NCBI RefSeq assembly: GCF_001641635.1
Contig: NZ_LUUB01000114.1
Span: 32,064-96,063 of the forward strand
Source: Bradyrhizobium centrolobii
GTDB taxonomy: Bacteria; Pseudomonadota; Alphaproteobacteria; Rhizobiales; Xanthobacteraceae
Length of the DNA stretch: 64,000 nt
Direction: 5' to 3'
Shown: one piece after another, positions 45,330-54,561 of the stretch
Numbering within the stretch: the first letter of the stretch is position 1
Layout of the letters: each line of letters begins with the position of its first letter
Position numbers and translations under genes: made by a program
The notes under the pieces: generated by a model
What the model saw: only the letters and a program-made list of their open reading frames with translations
Told to the model about the DNA's origin: nothing
Database searches by the model: none

Positions 45330-47618
45330 ATGTCATTTGAGCGGGTTTTGCGATGGACCCTGGTTGCGATCGCATCCGCGGGATTGACCGCGGGTATTCT
45401 TGCGAGAGCTGCGGGCCGGCCTGATCTTGCCGACCTTGCGTGGGCAATCGGCACGGCGCCCGTGATCGCAGGACTGGCGGTCTCGATCGTCAGGGACCTG
45501 CTGGGCGGCCGCCTGGGAGTGGACGCGATCGCACTCCTTTCGATGGGCGCGGCGTTGGCTCTCGGACAGCCGCTTGCCGGGGCTGTGGTCGCGCTGATGT
45601 ACTCCGGCGGCAACGTGCTGGAGGAAATCGCGATCGCGCGGGCTGAGCACGACTTGCGGTCACTGGTCGATCGCGCACCGCGCTGGGCACATCGCAAGAC
45701 CGGCGAGCGGATCGAGGAGGTGCCGATCGAGGCAGTCGCGGTCGGCGAAGAGCTCCTGGTACGGGCCGGCGAGATCGTGCCGGTCGACGGCATCGTCCGT
45801 TCGGCCATGGCCACCATCGACGAGTCCGCGGTTACGGGAGAGCCGATCCCCGTCGAGAAGACACGTGGCAGCGCCATCCTTTCTGGTTCGCTGAATGCGG
45901 GTGAGACGTTCGAGTTGACCGTGACCGCGCCGGCCGGCGAAAGCACCTACGCTGGCATCGTGCGCATGGTGACGGCGGCGCAAACGGCGAAAGCTCCCTT
46001 TGTGCGGCTGGCCGACCGCTATGCTCTGATCTTTCTTCCCGTGACGCTCGTCATCGCCTTCCTGGCGTGGTGGATCTCCGGCGATCTGACCCGCAGCCTC
46101 GCCGTGCTGGTGGCGGCGACACCTTGTCCCCTAATTCTGGCCGTACCGGTCGCCTTCATCGCTGGTGTGGCGCAAGCGGCCCGCCGCGGCATCTTGGCCA
46201 AGGGCGGAGGGGCGCTGGAGGTGCTGGCTCGCGCGCACACGGTGCTGTTTGACAAAACCGGCACGCTGACCGTGGGAGGTGCGCGGTTGCTTTCGGTTGA
46301 AGTCGCTCCGGGGGAAAATCCGGACGAAGTCCTCACGCTTGGGGCATCGCTTGAGCAGGCCTCGCATCACGTCCTCGCCAAGACCGTCGTCGCTGCGGCC
46401 GTCGATCGCGGCCTCAAGCTCAAAGCGCCCGAACAGGTCAAAGAAACCATGGGCACCGGTTTGTCCGGCCTGATCGACGGCCGCCAGGTAACCGCGGGCT
46501 CGCGAGAGCTGCTTCGCTCGCATACCGAGCCGTCGCCATGGGAGCTGCGGGCAATCCGGCGCGCATCGTGGCGCTCGGCGCTGATCGTCTTTGTCGCCGT
46601 GGACGGCCGTCCGATCGGTGCGCTGCTGCTGGCCGACGAGCTGCGGGCTGATACGCCGCGAGCGATCCGGCTGCTGCGCGATGCGGGCATCGCCCGAATG
46701 GTGATGGTCACAGGCGATCGCGCCGCAGCGGCGCAAGCCATCGGTGCAGCGCTCGACCTCGATGCCGTGCTGGCCGACCGCGTTCCCTCGGACAAGGTCG
46801 AGGCCGTGCGCACGGAACAGCGGCTGTATCCGACCATCATGGTCGGTGATGGCATCAATGACGCCCCGGCACTGGCCGTGGCCGATATCGGGGTCGCGCT
46901 CGGTGCGCGCGGCGCGAGCGCCTCGTCCGAGGCGGCGGATGTGGTGATCCTGGCCGACCGACTCGATCGCGTTGGCGAAGCGATCATCATTGCGCAGCGG
47001 GCACGGCGTATCGCCCTTCAAAGCATTGTTGTCGGTATGGGATTGTCGATAGCGGCCATGGTGGCCGCCACCGTCGGCTGGCTGGATCCTGTGCCGGCGG
47101 CGATCGTGCAGGAGGTGATCGATGTTGCCGTCATCCTGAACGCGCTGCGGGCGCTCACTCCAGCTCATGGGAGCGCCGGTCGCCGGATATCCGCAGAGCA
47201 GGGCCTGGCACTGCACCACGACCATCAGGCGCTGTTCAGGGATCTCGACCGACTGCGCAAGATCGTCGATGCGATCGACGATGTCCCGCCAGACACCGCG
47301 GCGGCCTTGATCGAAGAGGCCGATCGCCTGGTTCAGGGCAGTGTCGTGACGCACGAGCGCGAGGACGAGGGCAGCGTCTATCCGAAGATTGCAAGTGTGC
47401 TGCGAGAACGCCACGGCCTCTCGGCCATGAGCCGCGCGCACCGAGAGATCCTGCACCTTGCGCGGCTGCTCGCGCGGATCGCGGCGGACCTACCGTCAGA
47501 AAAGGTCGACCGTTATCTTATCCGAGACGCCCAGCGTGTGATCGAGGCGATCGAAACGCTGGTGCGCATGCATACTGCTCAAGAGGAGGATATTTACGAA
47601 GCGGTGGCCGCGCAGTGA
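45330..47618 (+). CDS. P1B-5-type heavy-metal ATPase with C-terminal hemerythrin domain
   Basis: A 762-residue P-type ATPase. It has actuator motif TGEP, the ion-site motif TPCPL (T264-C266) in place of CPC, DKTGT (D308), a modified HP region (QASHHVLAKT) and GDGINDAPAL. No HMA domain precedes the membrane part. The last 130 residues form a hemerythrin-like domain (LHHDHQALFRDL, THEREDEGSVYP, RAHREILHLARL, HTAQEEDIYE). This architecture defines P1B-5 ATPases such as rhizobial Nia, linked to Ni/Fe export. An iron- or oxygen-sensing role of the tail is an inference. A FixK/FNR box lies 53 nt upstream. Confidence 0.9.
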   Translation: MSFERVLRWTLVAIASAGLTAGILARAAGRPDLADLAWAIGTAPVIAGLAVSIVRDLLGGRLGVDAIALLSMGAALALGQPLAGAVVALMYSGGNVLEEIAIARAEHDLRSLVDRAPRWAHRKTGERIEEVPIEAVAVGEELLVRAGEIVPVDGIVRSAMATIDESAVTGEPIPVEKTRGSAILSGSLNAGETFELTVTAPAGESTYAGIVRMVTAAQTAKAPFVRLADRYALIFLPVTLVIAFLAWWISGDLTRSLAVLVAATPCPLILAVPVAFIAGVAQAARRGILAKGGGALEVLARAHTVLFDKTGTLTVGGARLLSVEVAPGENPDEVLTLGASLEQASHHVLAKTVVAAAVDRGLKLKAPEQVKETMGTGLSGLIDGRQVTAGSRELLRSHTEPSPWELRAIRRASWRSALIVFVAVDGRPIGALLLADELRADTPRAIRLLRDAGIARMVMVTGDRAAAAQAIGAALDLDAVLADRVPSDKVEAVRTEQRLYPTIMVGDGINDAPALAVADIGVALGARGASASSEAADVVILADRLDRVGEAIIIAQRARRIALQSIVVGMGLSIAAMVAATVGWLDPVPAAIVQEVIDVAVILNALRALTPAHGSAGRRISAEQGLALHHDHQALFRDLDRLRKIVDAIDDVPPDTAAALIEEADRLVQGSVVTHEREDEGSVYPKIASVLRERHGLSAMSRAHREILHLARLLARIAADLPSEKVDRYLIRDAQRVIEAIETLVRMHTAQEEDIYEAVAAQ

Positions 47619-47829
47619 TCAGCTTGGCGAGCTTTACGCAACCTGAGCGCCAAGCAACAGGGCCTTGTTGGTTAGGGCGCGGACTCATTAGCACACAGCC
47701 AATCACGTCTCGGGCAGCAGCATCAATCGGCAACGCCCCGGGCCTGATTTACTTCCGCTTTCGGCGATATAGCCGAATTGGCGGGACTTGCTACTGGCTT
47801 GACCTGGTCGCGAATGACCCGGAGCGGAA

Positions 47830-47843
47830 TTGATCAATATCGA
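47830..47843. promoter_or_regulatory. Near-consensus FixK/FNR box
   Basis: TTGATCAATATCGA deviates at one core position (TCGA for TCAA). It lies 69 nt upstream of the TPR-protein start. The 290 nt around it hold no confident gene. Confidence 0.4.
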
Positions 47844-47912
47844 AGTGAATTCTTAAACGCCCGCGAACAACTGGATGTTAAAGGCAGGGCATCTAGACAA
47901 GGGCATACCTAA

Positions 47913-48719
47913 ATGACAGGTCGCGTTTTAGCGCTTGCCGTTGCGATATCAGCGGTCGTCCTCGGCTCTGCCGCCGCCACACTTGGATTTTCAGCCGCGA
48001 CCAATGTCGAGCGCAGGGCTTGCGCGGACCGGAACGCAACCGCGCGCGACGAGGTTGCGGCCTGCACGATAGTGTTGAACGATCCATCCGATCCGTCGCA
48101 ACACGCAAATGCATACCACCACCGCGGCATAGGCTACCTCCGACTTTGGAGTTTGGATCGCGCTATCGCCGACTTTGATGCGGCAATCCAGTTGGATCCG
48201 AAGTTCACTTACGCTTACGCAGCGCGCGCTTTTGCCTATTGCTCGAAGGGCGAGCACGGCCGCGGGATGGAGGATGTAGAGCAGGCGATTAGGCTGGAGC
48301 CGCAGTCCGCCGAGATGATTGCAACCCGCGGCTCTTGCAATGAGAGCAAGGGCGCGTGGGAAGCGGCCCTTGCGGATTTTACCGCGGCCATCAGGCTGAA
48401 CCCGAGCAAATATCAGTACTACAATTCCAGGGCCGACATCTATCGGGATCACGACAATGAGCGTGCCGCCCTGGCGGATTACGCCTCGGCTATTCGACTG
48501 AGTCCCGACAACGTTGCGTCTTACCGCAAACGCGGCAGTCTTTTCTTCGACAAGAACGAGTTCGACAGCGCGCTTGCAGATTACGATATGGTGATCAAGT
48601 TGGATCCAAGGGACAAGACCGCTTACGCGGCGCGAGCCTATCTTTACGAGCAGAAGGGGGACACCGCCCGTGCGGTGGCTGACCTCGAACAGGCCAAAAA
48701 GCTGGGCTGGAAAAACTAG
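47913..48719 (+). CDS. Secreted or anchored TPR-repeat protein
   Basis: A 268-residue protein with an N-terminal signal or anchor (MTGRVLALAVAISAVVLGSA) followed by about six TPR units. Typical repeats are YHHRGIGYLRLWSLDRAIAD with FDAAIQLDP, then YNSRADIYRDHDNERAALAD with YASAIRLSP, and a last unit ending LEQAKKLGWKN. TPR domains mediate protein contacts in the periplasm. The partner is unknown. A near-consensus FixK/FNR box lies upstream. Confidence 0.85.
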   Translation: MTGRVLALAVAISAVVLGSAAATLGFSAATNVERRACADRNATARDEVAACTIVLNDPSDPSQHANAYHHRGIGYLRLWSLDRAIADFDAAIQLDPKFTYAYAARAFAYCSKGEHGRGMEDVEQAIRLEPQSAEMIATRGSCNESKGAWEAALADFTAAIRLNPSKYQYYNSRADIYRDHDNERAALADYASAIRLSPDNVASYRKRGSLFFDKNEFDSALADYDMVIKLDPRDKTAYAARAYLYEQKGDTARAVADLEQAKKLGWKN

Positions 48720-48757
48720 ACGCGGGAGGCATCGTCCACCGGGCGTTACAATAGAGC

Positions 48758-49000
48758 ATGGAATCCCTGTCGGCGTGGATCGCAGCATATCTAATCGGCG
48801 AGTCCGATGATTGGGTACCGCGAACACTATTGGGCTGGACCAGAGTCGGGCTGCTTGCCGGTCTCATCGGGCAGGCTATCTACCTAATCCATGCATGCAT
48901 CACGTTGTCGGTCCCGACGATCCTTTGGTTTAGCCTCCCGGCAAATGTATTGACGCTGGTTGTCATCCGCCGCGCTCTACGTTGGCGCTACCCCGTCTAG
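48758..49000 (+). CDS. Small membrane protein, 80 aa
   Basis: The protein starts MESLSAWIAAYLIGESDDWV and has two hydrophobic segments (about 25-48 and 52-72), ending in a basic RRALRWRYPV. No family is recognised. It follows the TPR gene by 38 nt on the same strand and may be cotranscribed. There is no strong Shine-Dalgarno element. Confidence 0.5.
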   Translation: MESLSAWIAAYLIGESDDWVPRTLLGWTRVGLLAGLIGQAIYLIHACITLSVPTILWFSLPANVLTLVVIRRALRWRYPV

Positions 49001-49140
49001 CAAAACTTGAGTGACGGACGGCCTTTTGTCCGCTTGTGGCCCATCACGTCATTTAGCTGCGTTGCAGAATTTGGTCGCAATCGATGCATAGCGGACTTTG
49101 GGCAAGCCGTCCGCCCTGACAAAACGTTATGGGTTCACGC

Positions 49141-49452
49141 CTAATCGATCGTGCCGAATCCTGCCACGGGCAGGATCCAATAGACGAGGTTGGTGCCGGT
49201 AAACGAAGCCCGAACCCGGTCGAGCAGGCGCTCGGCATCGCTTCGATCCAGGACAATCCATACGATGATCTGATCGGCGTGCCCTTTGACGCGCTCGGCC
49301 ATGCTTTGGAGGCGCACTCCTGCGCCGTGTCCGGCAGCATCGGCGGCCGTGAAACCCCTCACCAGATCAGTCTGTTCGCCGAGATATTCGAACAGCTCGT
49401 CGCGGAACTGACGCGGTAGGATCAGCGTCAGGCAGACGGACTCGCTCGTCAT
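49141..49452 (-). CDS. DUF3240 family protein
   Basis: A 103-residue protein starting MTSESVCLTLILPRQFRDEL with an internal AERVKGHADQIIVWIVLD. This is the DUF3240 family, small PII-like ferredoxin-fold proteins found next to CzcA/CusA pumps. The ATG overlaps the pump gene stop by 4 nt. It probably modulates or chaperones the pump. Confidence 0.82.
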   Translation of the reverse strand: MTSESVCLTLILPRQFRDELFEYLGEQTDLVRGFTAADAAGHGAGVRLQSMAERVKGHADQIIVWIVLDRSDAERLLDRVRASFTGTNLVYWILPVAGFGTID

Positions 49453-52400
49453 TTGGCCCCCTTCGCAGCGCCGCCGTAGCGGCGATACAGGATCGGCAGC
49501 AGGATCAACGTCAGCAGTGTGGACGACACCAGGCCGCCGACCACGACGATGGCCAGCGGCCGCTGCACTTCGGACCCCGGACCGGAGGCGAACAACAGCG
49601 GGATCAATCCGAGCGCCGTGATACTGGCCGTCATTAGAACGGGCCGCAGTCTTCGCATGGCGCCTTCGACGACGATGCGCCCCTCGCTCAGGCCGTGAGC
49701 ACGGAGCTGGTTGAAATAGGAGACGAGCACGACGCCGTTAAGCACGGCGATGCCGAGCAGTGCGATGAATCCGACCGACGCCGGAACGGATAGATATTCA
49801 CCGCTCGAGACCAGCGCGAACACACCGCCAATCAGCGCGAAGGGGATGTTGACCAGCACCAGCAGGGCATGGCGCACTGAGCCGAATGTGGTGAACAGCA
49901 GCACGAAGATCAGGCCGATGGCGACCGGCACCACGACAGAGAGCCGCGCGGCGGCGCGCTGCTGGTTCTCGAACTGGCCACCCCAGGTCAGCCGATAGCC
50001 GTCTGGCAGCGGAAGCTCGGCTGCGACCTTCTGCTGAGCTGCCCGGACGAATCCGACCATGTCGCGGCCGCGGACATTAGCGCGAACCACGCTCATCCGA
50101 TTGCCGTTTTCACGGTCGATCTTCACGGGCCCATCGACGCGCTGGATTCTGGCGACCTGCGACAGCGCGACGTGCTGCCCGGACGAAAGCGTCAATGGCA
50201 GGCTGGCGAGCAGTGTCGGCGCCTCCCGAGTCGTCTCGCTGCCACGGATGAGGATGGGCGTGCGGCGTCCCTCCTCGAGCGCCGTCCCGATGGTTCGGCC
50301 CTCGATCTGCGTGCGCAGCAAGTTGGCAATGGAGTCCACCGTCAGGCCGAGGCGGCCGGCCTCCATCCGGTTGACGGCGACCGTGTAATATTGGGCGCCT
50401 TCGTTGAGCGTGGTGTAGACGTCTTGGGCACCATCGATGCCGGACAGAATGGACGACAGTTTCGCCGCGATCTCATTGAGCCTGACGATGTCCGGGCCGA
50501 AGATCTTGACTGCGACGTCGCCGCGCACGCCGCTGATCATCTCCTGCACGCGCATATCGATCGGCTGGGTGAAGCTGAGCGAGATGCCGGGAAAGCCGGC
50601 CAGGACCTCGCGAAGCTTCTGCAGCAGGGCTTCCCTGTCCGCAGTCTGCCTCTCTGTCGCCGGCTTGAGCACGAGAAACGTATCGGTCTGGTTGGGGCCC
50701 ATGGGATCGAGGCCGAGCTCATCCGAGCCGGTTCGGGCGATAATGCCGGCAACGTCCGGCACCTTCAACAGCGCGGATTGCAACCGGGCATTGATGGCGA
50801 GCGATTCGACCAGGTTAACGGAAGGAAGCGTCTCCACGCTGACGATGACGTCGCCCTCGTCCATCGTCGGCATGAAGGTCTTGCCGAGTTTTGTGTAGGC
50901 AAAGCCCGCAGCGATGAGGCCGATCAGCGCTGCCGCGATGACCTTGCGCTCATTCTTCAGCGCCCAATCCAGAGCAGGCGCGTAGGCGCGCTGCGCGGCT
51001 CGGATCAGGAGGGGATCGCCATGCGGGGCGGACTTGAGCATGAAGGAGGTCGCGACTGGAACGACGGTAAGCGCAAGCAGCAACGAACCGGCCAGGGCGA
51101 AAATGATTGCGAGCGCCACGGGAATGAAGAGCTTTCCCTCCAGTCCCTGAAGGGTCAGGAGCGGCACGAACACGATGATGATGATCAGCACGCCAGAAGC
51201 GACGGGTTGCAGGACTTCGGAGACCGAGCGGAACACGATGTGGATCAGCGGCGTGGCTCTGCCGGGATCGTGCTTGCTGAGATTACCAACGATGTTCTCG
51301 ACCACGACCACAAGTGCATCGATCAGCATGCCAATCGCGATTGCAAGGCCGCCGAGACTCATCAGATTGGCCGACATCCCGACCGCCCGCATCGCGATCA
51401 GCGCGATGACGATGGCCAGCGGCAAGCTGAGCGCGATCACCAGCGAGGCACGCCAGTTACCTAGGAACAGCAGCAGGAGCACTATCACGAGCACAGTGGC
51501 TTCGCCGAGGGCCCGCACCACAGTGCCGACGGCACGGTTGACCAGGTGGCTCCGGTCGTAGAACACGTTGATCGAGACGCTCTCCGGCAGCGACGGTTGC
51601 AGCTCCGCGAGGCGCGCCTGGACATCGCGGACAAGCTGACCCGCATTGGCGCCGCGCAGGCCGAGCACCAGCCCTTCGACCGTCTCGCCGCGGCCGTCGG
51701 CGGTGACGGCGCCATAGCGGGTCAGCGCGCCGACCTGGACGCGTGCCACGTCATTGACTCGGATCGGAATGCCGTCGCGGGTGTCGACGACGATGGCCCG
51801 GACGTCGTCGATGCCACGAATGCTGCCTTCGATGCGAACCAGCGCGCTGTCTTCGCCCTGGTTCACGCGGCCCGCGCCGTCATTGCGGCTGTTGGTCTCG
51901 ATGGCCCGGCGGAACAGGTCGTAGGAGATGCCGCGGGCGGCGAGCGCGTCGGTCCGCGGAACGATCTCGAAGGCACGGACATAGCCGCCGAGCGCGTTGA
52001 CATCAGCAACGCCGGGAACGGTGCGCAAGGCCGGGCGGATCATCCAGTCGAGCAGGGTCCTCCGCTCCGCGAGCGAGAGCTCCGGGCTGTCGATGGTGAA
52101 CATAAACATCTCGCCCAACGGGCTCGTGATCGGTGCAAGCCCGCCGCTCACGCCGTCCGGGAAATCGCGCGAGATGTTTGACAGGCGTTCCGAGACCTGG
52201 TTGCGCGCCCAGTAAATGTCGGTGCCGTCCTCGAAATCGACGGTAATGTCGGCCAGCGCATATTTGGTGGTCGAGCGCAGAATTTTCTTGTGGGGGAGCC
52301 CGAGCAGCTCAAGCTCGATGGGAACCGTGATGCGCTGTTCGACCTCCTCGGGGGTGAGGCCCGGCGCCTTCATGATAACCTTCACCTGAACCGGCGATAC

Positions 52401-52523
52401 GTCCGGAAAGGCGTCGATCGGCAGGCTTGGCAGAAACACAGCGCCGGTACCGATCAGTAGCAGCGCGCATAGGACGACGAACAGCCGCTGCGAAAGTGCA
52501 AATGCGACGAGGCGCTGGAGCAT
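49449..52523 (-). CDS. RND heavy-metal efflux pump (CzcA/CusA family)
   Basis: A 1024-residue proton-driven RND permease with 12 helices and two large periplasmic loops. It starts MLQRLVAFALSQRLFVVLCA. Proton-relay and selectivity residues are in the AIGMLIDALVVVVEN segment. The first acidic residue of the CzcA-type DFGxxxD motif is Ala here, which is closer to the CusA-type pattern. The metal (Cu/Ag or Zn/Cd/Co) is not settled by this. It follows the adaptor gene directly and overlaps DUF3240. No outer-membrane channel gene is next to it. Confidence 0.9.
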   Translation of the reverse strand: MLQRLVAFALSQRLFVVLCALLLIGTGAVFLPSLPIDAFPDVSPVQVKVIMKAPGLTPEEVEQRITVPIELELLGLPHKKILRSTTKYALADITVDFEDGTDIYWARNQVSERLSNISRDFPDGVSGGLAPITSPLGEMFMFTIDSPELSLAERRTLLDWMIRPALRTVPGVADVNALGGYVRAFEIVPRTDALAARGISYDLFRRAIETNSRNDGAGRVNQGEDSALVRIEGSIRGIDDVRAIVVDTRDGIPIRVNDVARVQVGALTRYGAVTADGRGETVEGLVLGLRGANAGQLVRDVQARLAELQPSLPESVSINVFYDRSHLVNRAVGTVVRALGEATVLVIVLLLLFLGNWRASLVIALSLPLAIVIALIAMRAVGMSANLMSLGGLAIAIGMLIDALVVVVENIVGNLSKHDPGRATPLIHIVFRSVSEVLQPVASGVLIIIIVFVPLLTLQGLEGKLFIPVALAIIFALAGSLLLALTVVPVATSFMLKSAPHGDPLLIRAAQRAYAPALDWALKNERKVIAAALIGLIAAGFAYTKLGKTFMPTMDEGDVIVSVETLPSVNLVESLAINARLQSALLKVPDVAGIIARTGSDELGLDPMGPNQTDTFLVLKPATERQTADREALLQKLREVLAGFPGISLSFTQPIDMRVQEMISGVRGDVAVKIFGPDIVRLNEIAAKLSSILSGIDGAQDVYTTLNEGAQYYTVAVNRMEAGRLGLTVDSIANLLRTQIEGRTIGTALEEGRRTPILIRGSETTREAPTLLASLPLTLSSGQHVALSQVARIQRVDGPVKIDRENGNRMSVVRANVRGRDMVGFVRAAQQKVAAELPLPDGYRLTWGGQFENQQRAAARLSVVVPVAIGLIFVLLFTTFGSVRHALLVLVNIPFALIGGVFALVSSGEYLSVPASVGFIALLGIAVLNGVVLVSYFNQLRAHGLSEGRIVVEGAMRRLRPVLMTASITALGLIPLLFASGPGSEVQRPLAIVVVGGLVSSTLLTLILLPILYRRYGGAAKGAK

Positions 52524-53654
52524 CTATGGCCCTAACCCAGAGAGAATACCACGAAGCGCCGAAATGCCGCTGACGGCGATCTCGTTCTTGTCCGTGATGG
52601 GGCCGGATACCACGACGTGGTCCTGATCTTCCGCGAGCAGCGTGACCGGAACGAGGCGGAAACCGCCGTCGATGGCCACGAAGACCGAAGTCTGTTCGCC
52701 GCGGCGGACCAGCCCGCTATAAGGAATCTCCCAGGCGCTTTCGCCAGCGGAGAGGAAGCCGATGCGCGCTGCAGCCGTCTGGCCGGGATGCAGCTCTCCG
52801 TTGTTGGAGATTTCCGCGCGCACCAGAATGGTCTGGGTTGCCGCGTCCGTGGTCTCGGAGACCAGCACGACCTTGCCCGGCGTGGCATAGCCTTCGATTT
52901 CAATTTTCGCACCGGTGCGGATCGCACGGATGTTGGCCGCTGGAATTGCGATTTCTGCCCAGAGTGACGATAGCTGCGCGAGCTTAAGGAGCGGTGCGGA
53001 CTGCTCGAGCCGCTGGCCTGGCGAAACCGCGATATCAACCACGGAGGCCGCCTGCGGTGCGATGACGGTCAGCCTCGAGCTGATCGCCGCCTCGTTGGTC
53101 AGCCGCGAGACCGCGCCATCGGACAGTCCGCTTAGATGCAGCATTTGACGCCGCTCTGCGACCGCGATGCTCGCCTGCCGCGCCTCGGTCTGGCTCGCCT
53201 CCAGCACACGTTGCGGCACCGCCCTGCCTGCAAACAGGTCGGCGTTGCGCTTGAGTTGCTGGGCGGCGAGAACTTCTTGCGCGATCGCTTGCAGATACTC
53301 GCGCTGCTGCGAAACGAAGCTTGGGCTTTCCAGCGTAACGAGTGGCTGGCCGCCGTTGACTCGATCTCCGCGAGCGACGGCCAGATTGGACACCATTCCT
53401 GCAACGGGAGCGCTGACGACCCACAATTGCGGCGTTGGAATCACGATCTGGGCCGGATAGGGCAGCGTTTGGTCGGTACGGCTCGATATCGGATGCGTCA
53501 CCCGGACTCCGAGATTTTGAGCCTGCGCCGCGCTTAGCTTCACCTCATCTTCCGCCATCGATGCCGAAGACGGAAGAATGAACGCAAGCGCAACAAGAGC
53601 GCGGACCGTGCTCCGAAACGGGATCGGACGGAGCGTCGCCTGCCGGAGCTGCAT
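52524..53654 (-). CDS. RND periplasmic adaptor (CzcB/CusB-like)
   Basis: A 376-residue adaptor with a signal peptide (starting MQLRQATLRPIPFRSTVRAL and ending SASMAE). It has the barrel-sandwich halves VVSAPVAGMVSNLAVARGD and LTVIAPQAASVVDIAVSPG, and a helical hairpin rich in Gln and Ala (about 115-200). A beta-barrel follows, then a C-terminal membrane-proximal domain. I chose ATG 53654; the longer frame to 53762 would include the FixK/FNR box. It is cotranscribed with the pump and DUF3240. Confidence 0.87.
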   Translation of the reverse strand: MQLRQATLRPIPFRSTVRALVALAFILPSSASMAEDEVKLSAAQAQNLGVRVTHPISSRTDQTLPYPAQIVIPTPQLWVVSAPVAGMVSNLAVARGDRVNGGQPLVTLESPSFVSQQREYLQAIAQEVLAAQQLKRNADLFAGRAVPQRVLEASQTEARQASIAVAERRQMLHLSGLSDGAVSRLTNEAAISSRLTVIAPQAASVVDIAVSPGQRLEQSAPLLKLAQLSSLWAEIAIPAANIRAIRTGAKIEIEGYATPGKVVLVSETTDAATQTILVRAEISNNGELHPGQTAAARIGFLSAGESAWEIPYSGLVRRGEQTSVFVAIDGGFRLVPVTLLAEDQDHVVVSGPITDKNEIAVSGISALRGILSGLGP

Positions 53655-53733
53655 GACGGATGTCCTCTGTCGGCGGGCAGCCGAAGCGTCCCGCGATTGC
53701 AGATTTCGCTTACTCCCCCAGAGCGCCGATGGG

Positions 53734-53747
53734 TTGATTTGCATCAA
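53734..53747. promoter_or_regulatory. FixK/FNR box
   Basis: TTGATTTGCATCAA is an exact site with full TTGAT-N4-ATCAA symmetry, 79 nt upstream of the RND adaptor start. Confidence 0.75.
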
Positions 53748-53922
53748 CTGACCACAATCCACTTATCGTCCGGGAAGGGGATGCAGTCGGGTGCTTCAAC
53801 GGCCTCCCTGCGGGTCGCCAGTTTTCGCAAGTTTATGTCTCGACGACCGGCCGGTATCCGCAGCGCAGTAACGATCGCGATCAAGCAATGCTGTGACGTG
53901 TTCTCGCGATTTGTCGCCTTCC

Positions 53923-53936
53923 TTGATCAACATCAA
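53923..53936. promoter_or_regulatory. FixK/FNR box
   Basis: TTGATCAACATCAA is an exact TTGAT-N4-ATCAA site. On the plus strand it precedes the small membrane ORF at 54017-54202 and the gene at 54235. It is also 269 nt from the adaptor start on the other strand. Confidence 0.7.
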
Positions 53937-54016
53937 GGTCGCGCCGGGACAGCGATGACATAAGTAATCATGGAAAGGATATTGTCAGATCCCGCGAGGA
54001 TTAAAGTCGGCAATAG

Positions 54017-54202
54017 TGCCGGTGGCACCCTAGCGGTCGGGGGAGCTCGGGCAGAGGGAGACAAACAGCCGTTCCGAAAGATCGTCTCCGCGTCAATCCA
54101 ACTGTCTCGTGGTACGGCAAGCTTTTGATCGTTGGAGCGCTGCTCGTCGCCCTGGGATCGGAGCTCTTCCGACTGATCATCATTCTATTGACGTTGGACT
54201 GA
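54017..54202 (+). other. Small transmembrane ORF without a start codon
   Basis: The frame is open from about 54017 and ends with a clear membrane helix: SWYGKLLIVGALLVALGSEL, then FRLIIILLTLD and TGA at 54200-54202. The preceding residues (RQTAVPKDRLRVNPTV) look like a normal cytoplasmic head. No ATG, GTG or TTG occurs in this frame. GGGAG followed by ACAAACA at 54056-54067 suggests the start codon was lost by mutation or sequence error. It may be a small FixK-controlled membrane protein, now broken. Confidence 0.35.
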
Positions 54203-54234
54203 GGGTTATTCGTTGAGAACAGGGATGATCAAGG

Positions 54235-54477
54235 ATGATGCGCCCCAAATTTACGTTGCCCGACCTGGAGGAGAAGCTGCAAGCGTTGCAAGATGGAGCG
54301 CTTGTTCAGATCCGCCGCCGGGACTACGAGCGCCTGTTCGGATTGAACGATGCCGCGCTCGGTCGTCTGCGTAATTTCGCCCACGGGCACAAATGCGTTG
54401 CGAGTTTCGCGGACACGGCCATACTGTTTCGCAAGCGTGTCGCGTCGGTCGATGAGAAGTCTGCGCCGCGACAATAA
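54235..54477 (+). CDS. Hypothetical protein, 80 aa
   Basis: The protein starts MMRPKFTLPDLEEKLQALQD and continues GALVQIRRRDYERLFGLND. It is soluble and helical, with a basic C-terminus. AAGG lies directly before the two ATG codons (54235, 54238). The pattern of a short helix followed by R-R-x-D-Y-x-R-L-F-G recalls small conserved rhizobial proteins, but I cannot name the family. It lies about 300 nt downstream of a FixK/FNR box. Confidence 0.55.
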   Translation: MMRPKFTLPDLEEKLQALQDGALVQIRRRDYERLFGLNDAALGRLRNFAHGHKCVASFADTAILFRKRVASVDEKSAPRQ

Positions 54478-54561
54478 GAACTCGCGCGGGAGATCGTCCT
54501 GTCTGTTTGGCTGAGATGCAGAGGACAGATCGGGGCGATGAGGCAGTCCTGCAAATCGCAC

